A DNA stretch of 64,000 nucleotides from contig JACTVC010000021.1 of NCBI GenBank assembly GCA_018417955.1, positions 496,001 through 560,000 of the forward strand, given 5' to 3'. This stretch comes from Laccaria trichodermophora. Lineage: Eukaryota; Basidiomycota; Agaricomycetes; Agaricales; Hydnangiaceae. The translations under genes and the position numbers were made by a program. The notes below the pieces were generated by a model. That model was not told the DNA's origin, made no database searches, and saw nothing but the letters and a program-made list of their open reading frames with translations. Shown here piece after piece: positions 57,301-64,000 of this stretch (position 1 is its first letter; each line of letters starts with the position of its first letter).

Positions 57301-57531
57301 AGCTACGGAATGATGGTATGGTATGGTATGGTATGGTATGGTATGATATAGTATGGTATGGAATGGTATGGTATGGTATGGTATGGTATGGTATGGTATG
57401 TGGCATCCATACCATGGTATGATGGAATTGGTATGAGGGTCATACCACTCTGGAATGGGGTACCACTAAGGTTCCCTAATTCAAAGAATTGGATAACCTC
57501 ATAGGTACCCAAAAATGGGTGACTGAAGTGC

Positions 57532-58312
57532 TCAGATCATATTTAAGTTTAGTCAATTGCAAGGGGTGAATAAAATATAGGTTACATGAAGGGATCAGAG
57601 AGTGGAGCTATCAAGTAAGGAGGAAGGGATTTTATGAGAAATACGAAAATCTTCAAAAATAGAGGCAAGAAGGTCAAGGTGTGCTTGATTGTAAGCTTTT
57701 GAGGTGGACATGGGCAAAATTTCGTCCATATGGCGCCAGTAAAGTAGGAACACAAGGGATGTCCAGCCCCCAGTGGCGGTGACAATTTCAGGGGGAACAC
57801 CTGCAAGCAATAGCTCAATGGCACCACCAATACAGAAACTGTGCCCTAGAATGTGGGCGAGCATGGAGGAAGACCAGATATTGGTGACAAAACAAAGGAA
57901 CTCATGCTTGAGGAGGTTTTTTGGTTGACCAGAGGAGGAATGATAAGTGAAGAGAGTGGAAGAAGCAGGGATAGAAGAGTTGACATCAAGGTGGTTCTTG
58001 AAGGCAGCAACAGGGCATAGGGGATCACCCTCACAGCAGGCAGTGATGATGACAGTAGCCCTGAGCTCTTTTGTTGTTTTGGTCCATGGAATGTCGAAAC
58101 TTGCAGAGCGAGAACCATCATGCAGACCACAAAAAGAAATTCTAAGGGAGTAGTCAGAGACATGAGGAGCAGAGGAGAGAGGTCAAGAAGAAGACATACT
58201 TCATGGAATGGAGTACATGGTACTTGGGGTCAAGAGACCCAGCAACAGTGAGGGTTGTTTCGCTGAGACAGCGGCAACCAAAGAAAGTCACCAGGGCCAC
58301 AGCCCAAACAGC
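57532..58312 (-). pseudogene. Tyrosine recombinase, C-terminal half
   Basis: Minus strand from the TIR element at 58313: LVTFFGCRRLSETTLTVAGS holds the first catalytic Arg region. Then a frame break with a TGA near 58180, then SAPHVSDYSLRISFCGLHDG, FDIPWTKTTKELRATVII, and the catalytic end HSFCIGGAIELLLAGVPPEI and FLLYWRHMDEIL to a stop at 57595. H-x-x-R reads HSFC (57832-57834), as in the inverted copy. Belongs with 62721-64000. Such recombinases insert circular cDNA of DIRS/Ngaro-type retroelements. Inactive copy. Confidence 0.75.
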
Positions 58313-58599
58313 CACAAGTATACATAGATGTCGCTATAGTACCATAACAATACAAATTGACAATTGTCCCAATAAGTCATAGGGCTACCCCAATGGGCCC
58401 AATACACATGGACACTATGGATCCATACCTGGGACCAATGGATGTTTACAGCATATGGTATTAATGTGTGGCCCAATGCATATTCTGCAGATGTGGTTAT
58501 TGCCATAATCAATGGTACCATAGGTACCCAAAGTATAATCTACAGAATGGCCAAATGTTGGGCCACATGCATTCAAGAGATCACCAGAAGCATTGACAT

Positions 58600-60190
58600 G
58601 CTGACTGCAAGTGCTCCGAAAATGCAACTGAAAAAATGTCCGGATTTGTGGTTGCCATGTTGGATGTCACTGCCCCAAATATGCAGCTGAAGAAAGGTCC
58701 GGATTTGTCACTAGTATGCAGAATACCAGTGCTCCAAAAATGCAGCCAAAAAAATGTCCGGATTTGTGATTAACTTAGTTAATGTCACTGCTCCGAATAT
58801 GCAGCCGAAAAAAACATCCGGATTTGTATTTAAGATGCTGAATGTCATTGCCCCAAAAATGCGGCCGAAAAAATGTCCAGAGTTGTAGTTGACTGGGTAA
58901 ATGTCACTGCTCCAAAAATGCGGCCGAAAAAACATCCGGATTTGTATTTAAGATGCTGAATGTCATTACCCCGAAAATGTGGCCAAAAAAATGTCCGGAG
59001 TTGTAGTTGACTGGGTAAATGTCACTGCTCCAAAAACACGGCCAAAAAAACATCCGGATTTGTATTAGTACAACACTGTCCGAAATTTCAGATGTAATTT
59101 TGACAGGCGCCAGACAACCCCCGTGGAATGCTTCGATGCCCGAAATTTAGAACTTCAAGCACCCGAAAATGCGGCCGAAAAAATGTCCAGATTTGTGATT
59201 AACTTGGTAAACGTCGCTGCTCCGAAAATGTGGCCAGAAAGACATCTGGATTTGTATTAGTGCACCAATGTCCGAAGTTTCGGATGTAATTTTGACACAG
59301 ACCAGACAGCCCCCCCATGGATTGCTCTGAAGTCTGAAATTTTTTAAGTTAGTTCCATCCAGATATAATGATCCCCATAGACTGCACCAATGTCCGAAAT
59401 TTTGGATGTAATTTTGACAGGGGCCAGACAACCCCCATGGAATGCTCCAATGTCCGAAATTTATACTTCAAGTACCCGAAAATGCGATCACAAAAACATC
59501 CAGATTTGTATTCAACATGCTGAATGTCATTACCCCGAAAATGTGGCTGAAAAAATGTCCGGAGTTGTAGTTGACTTGGTCAATGTCACTGCTCCGAAAA
59601 TGCAGCCGAAAAAACATCCAGATTTGTATTTAACATGCTGAATGTCATTGCCCCGAAAATACAGCCGAAAAAATGTCCGGATTTGTGATTAACTTGGTGA
59701 ACGTCACTGATCCGAAAGTGCGGCTGAAAAAACATCCGGATTTGTATTAGTGCAACAATGTCCGAAGTTTCGGATGTAATTTTGACATGGACCAGACAAC
59801 CCCACACGGAATGCTCTGAAGTCCGAAATTTTTTAAGTTACTTCCATCCAGATATAATGATCCACATAGACTGCACCAATGTCCGAAATTTCGGATGTAA
59901 TTTTGACAAGGCCAGACAACCCCCATAGAATGCTCCAATGTCCGAAATTTAGTACTTCAAGTACCCGAAAATGCGGCCAAAAAAACATCCGGATCTGTAT
60001 TTAACATGCTGAATGTCATTGCCCCGAAAATACAGCCGAAAAAATGACCGGATTTGTGATTAACTTGGTGAACATCACTGATCCAAAAATGCGGCCTAAA
60101 AAACATCCGGATTTGTATTAGTGCAACAATGGCCAAAATTTCGGATGTAATTTTGACATGGACCAGACAACCCCCCACGGAATACGTTGA
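58600..60190. repeat. CCGAAAATGCGGCCGAAAAAA tandem repeats
   Basis: Degenerate units of about 60-70 bp: TGTCACTGCTCCGAAAATGC, GGCCGAAAAAACATCCGGAT, TTGTATTTAACATGCTGAA. Interspersed with GTCCGAAATTTCGGATGTAA (itself a small palindrome, TCCGAAATTTCGGA) and GACCAGACAACCCCC. Non-coding; the open frames are artefacts. Confidence 0.85.
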
Positions 60191-61337
60191 TGTCCGAAAT
60201 TCTAGACTACATAACTTTGTAGTGTCTGCTTTTTAGACTACACAATTTTGTAATGACCAGTTGAACTCAGGCAGAACTCTCTCAATTCTTAACCGATTTG
60301 GATGTTCTTGGGCTCGTTTTGACAGGTAAACCCGTGGGGTTGTGGGTACGGGTACTCTACAGGTCATGTATGGGCCACTTGTCTGATATTTATAGGTTTT
60401 TTAGTGTCCTTGATCATGAATGAGTATATGGGTTCATGGGTCTATGGTTGAAGGAGTGAAAAGGGTGGACATTTTGCAATTGCTGGATCATTGATTTACT
60501 ATGTATAAGTATATATATGTTCATGGAGATATGGTTCAAGGAGTGAGAATGACATAGTTCAATCTTAAAACTAAGTGAAATACTGGAATGTCAAATTGTC
60601 CATCCATTTCACTCCTCCAATGATAGTCCCATGAACCTATGTACTTATTCATAGTGAAGGACACTACAAATTATATGTCAGAAAAGTGGACTACAAACTT
60701 TCAAGTTTGGGAGACCAGACATCAATGAATAAGTACATATGTTCATGGGGATGTATGGTTGAAGAGGTGACACAGACAGTGAAAGCAATAGCAAAATGCC
60801 CACCATTATCACTCCTTCAACTATAGCACCCTGAATCTATGTACTTATTCATAATAAACCAATGATACAGAAATGGCAAATGTCCACCCTTCTCACTCCT
60901 TCAACTGTAGACCCATGAACCCATATACTCATTCATGATCAAGGACACTAAAAAACCTATAAATATCGGACAAGTGGCCCATACATGACCTGTAGAGTAC
61001 CCATACCCACAACCCCACGGGTTTACCCGTCAAAAGGAGCCCAAGAACATCCAAATCGGTTAAGAATTGAGAGAGTTCTGCCTGAGTTCAACTGGTCATT
61101 GCAAAATTGTGTAGTCTAGAATTTCGGACATCAACATATTCTGTGGGGGGTTGTCTGGTCCATGTCAAAATTACATCCGAAACTTCGGACATTGTTGCAC
61201 TAATACAAATCCAGATGTTTTTTCGGCCACATTTTCAGATCAGTGACGTTCACCAAGTTAATCACAAATCCGGACATTCTTTCAGCCGCATTTTCGGGGC
61301 AATGACATTCAGCATGTTAAATACAAATCCAGATGTT
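59984..61337. repeat. Imperfect inverted repeat nested in the TIR element
   Basis: Left arm about 59984-60680, right arm about 60690-61337, with roughly 90% identity by eye. Both hold GACCAGTTGAACTCAGGCAG, AACCGATTTGGATGTTCTTG and TGAATGAGTATATGGGTTCA. The left arm has an additional TTTGTAGTGTCTGCTTTTTAG, the motif typical of P1-P3, at about 60213-60235. Confidence 0.75.
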
Positions 61338-61339
61338 CA

Positions 61340-62240
61340 CGTCCGTGGAGCTCTAGCTGGTGGCCCGCAGATGTAACAGACCAATGGGCTTAACAAATGG
61401 TGTGGCCCATGGGTCCAACAGCAACAATGGGTGTCCGCAGAAACGGAGTGGTAGGTAATCCATCAGTCTGCAGATAAAAGAATTGCTGGTCCATGGGGGT
61501 AACAGAAAAAGAGCAGGTCCGCAGATGAGAGCGCAGCCCACGGGTGTAATGGAACAAGTGCTTGTCCGTGGATGAAACAGCACAATTGCTGGTCCACGGG
61601 TGTAATGGAATAATGGTCTCTGAATGAAAAGGCACAATTGTTGGTCCATTTTGCAGGCCAGCTGCAAACGTGGCCCACAGGTGGGGGGCTGATGGAAGAG
61701 GGCCAATTGGTCAAGGAGCAGCAGGTGGTCTGTGGGTGGCCACAGGTGTAACAGAGCAGCAGGTAATCCATGGGTGTAATCGGAGACCCACGGGGGAGCC
61801 ACAAAAGGTCCGTTGCTGTAATTGGAAACCTGCAGGCCAAACGGAAGAAGGTTCTGCAGGTCTAAGAGAACAAGAGCTGGACATCGTGGGTGTAATGGAA
61901 TAAGATCCTGCAGGTGTAATGGACCTATTGTCAACCCGTGGGGTAATGGAACACAATCTGGCCTGTGTGGCAACCCACAGAGCTAACGGAACAAGAGCTG
62001 CCCTGTGGGAGTAATGAACAACAGCCAGCCTGAGGGTGTAATGGATCAATTGTCAATCCGCGGGGGTAACAGAACATGATCTGGCCCATGTGGCGACCCC
62101 CAGGGGTAACGGAACAAGAGCTACCCTGTGGGGGTAACTGCACAATAGCCAACCCGCAGGTGTAATTGCACAATTGTGCGGCCATGGGTCCAACGGAACA
62201 GGAGCAGACCCGCGGGTTTACCAGACCAAAGCCCACCCGC
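61340..62240. repeat. CCCACGGGTGTAATGGAACAA minisatellite
   Basis: Degenerate units of about 24-40 bp (GTCCGTGGATGAAACAGCAC, CCCGCGGGGGTAACAGAACA). Keeps several minus-strand frames open (SITPVDQQLC type), not credible proteins. Confidence 0.8.
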
Positions 62241-62259
62241 AAAATTCAAATAATCATTG

Positions 62260-62660
62260 GGCTAACCTATGAACTATAGCTTATATCATGGCATGGGCCC
62301 AACTTACAAGCCATAGCATTGAAATTTTACCATTGGGCCCAACCTGTTCCCTTAACAAATACCTTACATTAGGCCCAACCATCAACCGTAGCTTAATAAT
62401 TGGGCCATTGGGCCCAACCATCTCCCTTAATGATTTCCCTTCATTGGGCCCAACTATCAATGGTACCTTAATACCATCATATATCAACAACCAAAATTAC
62501 CCCCATTTAAGCCATGTGGCCAATCTATAAACCCTTAGCTTGGACTGTGGCACTGTCGTTGGGCCCAACAATCAAATATACATATTGTCATGTTGTTGGG
62601 CCAATGTATAGTATCATAATGTCTTTTGTGATTGGGCCCATTGGGGTAGCCCTATGACTT
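62260..62660. repeat. Subterminal TTGGGCCCAAC repeats
   Basis: At least eight near-copies of (A/T)TGGGCCCAAC in 400 bp next to the right TIR; scattered versions near the left TIR (58391-58475). Clustered short motifs next to TIRs are typical transposase-binding sites. Confidence 0.7.
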
Positions 62661-62720
62661 ATTGGGACAATTGTCAATTTCTATTGTTATGGTTCCATAG
62701 TGTATCTACTGAATGCCCTG

Positions 62721-63096
62721 AAACAGCAGCATGGAAGGGGGTGGATAAATCCAGAGCACGACGTAGGCAGGAGAGGTGCTCAATGGAGACGGGCGCACAA
62801 GGAGAGCACTTGTGTTTGGTGCCCTCTTTGTTAGCCGAAGTACAGGCAAGATGAACCCAGTCATCGTCACCATACCAAGGTGTGTGGTTCATAATGTGCC
62901 AACTATGCAGCCCCGCCAACCATGACCAAATGGTATTGCCTGACTGGAGGCCTTTGTATTCACCAATGAAGGCACATAACAAAGTGTAGTCAGCAGGCAT
63001 GCGGGCCTCCTCAGAAATGGCCCATTTGTCACAAAACTGAGTAAAACATAGAAGGCCAGCAGTGTACATCAATTTTGTATTAGGAGCCAAGGCTCC
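62721..63096 (-). pseudogene. Tyrosine recombinase, N-terminal core-binding domain
   Basis: Minus-strand frame from the in-frame TGA at 63097-63099: APNTKLMYTAGLLCFTQFCD, PADYTLLCAFIGEYKGLQSG, NTIWSWLAGLHSWHIMNHTP and SIEHLSCLRRALDLSTPFHA. This is the SAM-like helical DNA-binding region that precedes the catalytic domain of tyrosine recombinases. It is cut at 62720 by the TIR element and resumes at 58312. Confidence 0.75.
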
Positions 63097-63560
63097 TCAG
63101 ATGGCCATCAAAGCGGATTCAAGAAGAGGAGGAGGGAGTCTTTGTGCAACATCATGTCGATGACAGGCACCAAAAGGTGTGTGCCATGAGAATAGACAAT
63201 CAGCGGCAGGAACATGAAGACGGAGATCACTGTGGCTGATAGAGCAGCCTGCATGGGCTTTACAGGCGCGAATAGCACGGGATGCAGGTTCTGGTAGATG
63301 TGAGGTGTTCAAATTGGCAGCGTTTGGGAGATTAGTTTTGGGTAGGTTTGACAGAGGTTGGGATGTGAGATTGAAGGTAGAAGGTAGGTCAGAAGGGGAC
63401 TGATGAAGGGTAGAAGGAAAACCAGAAGGACGTTGGAAAGGGCGGAAAGAATTTCGAGGACGCGTGGGGCACAGTGAGATGGAGATGTGAGGCTGCCTCT
63501 CACCCACAGACCTCTCGGCGACAGTGGTCAATGAGGTGAGTTTTCGGTTGAGACTAAACA
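63097..63560 (-). pseudogene. Linker between RNase H and tyrosine recombinase
   Basis: Minus strand; Pro/Ser/Leu-rich (RPFQRPSGFPSTLHQSPSDL) followed by SDLRLHVPAADCLFSWHTPF and RLPPPLLESALMAI up to a TGA at 63097-63099. The frame continues after the TGA into the recombinase N-terminus, so the TGA is probably a mutation. Confidence 0.55.
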
Positions 63561-64000
63561 TGCAAAAAACAGTCAGAGAGCTCCTCTGGGAGCTTAAAGA
63601 GAGGGAAAATCTGCCTTCCAGCTTTCCCCAGTTCTCCGCGTGAGATGGGGTCAGCTGGATTAGCCTCAGATTCAATGTAGACAATGTCTGGGGAGATAGA
63701 GAGATCAGAGAGAACCAGATAAGTACGACGAAGGGATAGATTAATGTGAGAGTTAGGGCTACACCCCTTCTCCAATGCACCAATAGTGCCCTGGTTGTCA
63801 GAATGGATAAGCAAGCAGCAGTGCCGCAAACCCACATCTTCCAGGAAGTAGGAAAGAAGCTTGATTGCAAGTGTTTCAAGCCAACAGATATCTCTGCCAG
63901 GGACTTTCAGAACAGGGGACAGCTGGAAAGAGGCCCAGTTGTCACCAATGACAATGCTGATACCCCAAGATGTGGAGGCATCAACATATAAGCCCAGATC
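63554..64000 (-). CDS. RNase H-like domain of a DIRS/Ngaro-order retroelement (partial)
   Basis: Minus strand, open from the window edge to 63554. Acidic residues of an RNase H fold are visible: D in LYVDASTSWGISIVIGD, E in ICWLETLAIKLL, D in LIHSDNQGTIGALEKG, D in NPADPISRGELGK. It is followed by a tyrosine recombinase, the arrangement of YR retrotransposons (RT-RNase H then YR). The RT itself must lie beyond 64000. The domain has no internal stop, although the downstream parts are broken. Confidence 0.7.
   Translation of the reverse strand, partial: DLGLYVDASTSWGISIVIGDNWASFQLSPVLKVPGRDICWLETLAIKLLSYFLEDVGLRHCCLLIHSDNQGTIGALEKGCSPNSHINLSLRRTYLVLSDLSISPDIVYIESEANPADPISRGELGKAGRQIFPLFKLPEELSDCFLHV

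Larger units (their letters stand above)
51468..57531. mobile_element. Hairpin element P3 (~3-kb arms)
   Basis: Arms of about 3 kb (51468 to ~54530 and ~54850 to 57531) with a ~300-bp unpaired centre. Order inward: CACTTCAGTCACCC terminus, CATACC run, unique region, segment with CAGAAAATAGCCAGAAAATC, family core (52868-53270), CTAGGGTTAGGGT, GACTACAAA and TTTGTAGTGTGCAC repeats, inner part shared with P1 (GACATCATGCACAAG, TTTCACATTAGGAAAGGC). The left arm has roughly three more ~122-bp units than the right. No coding capacity. Confidence 0.8.
58313..62720. mobile_element. TIR element of 4.4 kb without transposase (hAT-like), inserted in the recombinase gene
   Basis: Ends CACAAGTATACATAGATGTC and (reversed) CAGGGCATTCAGTAGATACA, converging into a shared TIR with ACCATAACAATA and AATTGACAATTGTCCCAATA and a GGGCCCA motif. 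Flanks are AAACAGC (58306-58312 and 62721-62727), a 7-bp direct duplication or an 8-bp one with a mismatch. Removing the insert and one copy restores the recombinase frame (FHAAV then WAVALVTFFGC). CA-type termini and a 7-8 bp duplication suggest hAT, but no transposase is present. The interior is repeats. Confidence 0.75.

Noticed and set aside
4700..58100. All palindromes being assembly artefacts
   Set aside because: P1 was invaded in one arm only and keeps a true target duplication, P2 has lost one arm, P3 arms differ in repeat number, and G1 is restored by excision of P1. Artefact cannot be excluded for the recombinase inverted duplication without reads.
61353..62242. Minus-strand ORF of ~206 aa (HPRCPALVLLDLQNLLPFG type)
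   Set aside because: It is the read-through of the CCCACGGGTGTAATGG minisatellite; three overlapping frames are equally open.

Overview
The window looks like repeat-rich chromosome of a filamentous basidiomycete, most likely a mushroom-forming agaricomycete. The reasons are KDZ-superfamily transposases with their cysteine clusters, a Ty3/gypsy element of fungal type, short GT-AG introns (about 45-65 bp) in almost every gene, and a tyrosine-recombinase (DIRS/Ngaro-order) retroelement. I found no rRNA, tRNA, CRISPR array or clearly intact single-copy housekeeping gene. Nearly everything is mobile DNA, nested several layers deep.

Layout. (1) 1-24974, minus strand: an unrecognised multi-exon gene (G1), interrupted twice: by a 1.57-kb non-autonomous TIR element (541-2112) and by a giant hairpin element P1 (4700-24131). 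One arm of P1 carries a 15,012-bp Ty3/gypsy retrotransposon (5027-20038). That retroelement has Gag-protease-RT-RNase H-integrase on the minus strand and, unusually, two spliced accessory genes on the opposite strand between integrase and the 3' LTR. (2) 24975-27508: weakly coding, decayed DNA. (3) 27509-30205: second hairpin element, P2. (4) 30218-37420: three decayed KDZ transposase genes on the plus strand, separated by other repeats. (5) ~37800-50806: a CxC5/CxC6-type KDZ element (accessory gene A' and transposase B') split by a fuller 5.9-kb relative (42049-47948, genes A and B) and by a 1.8-kb non-autonomous relative (48744-50529). (6) 50807-58100: third hairpin element P3, inside a larger inverted duplication that includes the 3' end of a tyrosine-recombinase gene. 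(7) 57595-64000, minus strand: an RNase H / tyrosine-recombinase retroelement running off the window, interrupted by a 4.4-kb TIR element (58313-62720).

Several insertions can be dissected because removing the insert and one target duplication rejoins an open frame: AGTG for P1, GGGAAGTA for 42049-47948, ATGCATTT for 48744-50529, and GCTGTTT (as read on the minus strand) for 58313-62720. P1's uninterrupted arm still carries the empty site of the Ty3/gypsy insertion.

The two observations most likely to be new are the Ty3/gypsy element with two intron-containing antisense accessory genes, and the family of large, non-coding, near-perfect hairpin elements (P1, P2, P3) that share core segments and internal GACTACAAA repeats and would fold into kilobase double-stranded RNA if transcribed. 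Two cautions apply: the Ty3/gypsy polyprotein is broken only by single-base losses in short homopolymers, which looks like sequencing error; and older elements carry repeated in-frame TGA codons where arginine is expected, which looks like C-to-T decay at CGA.
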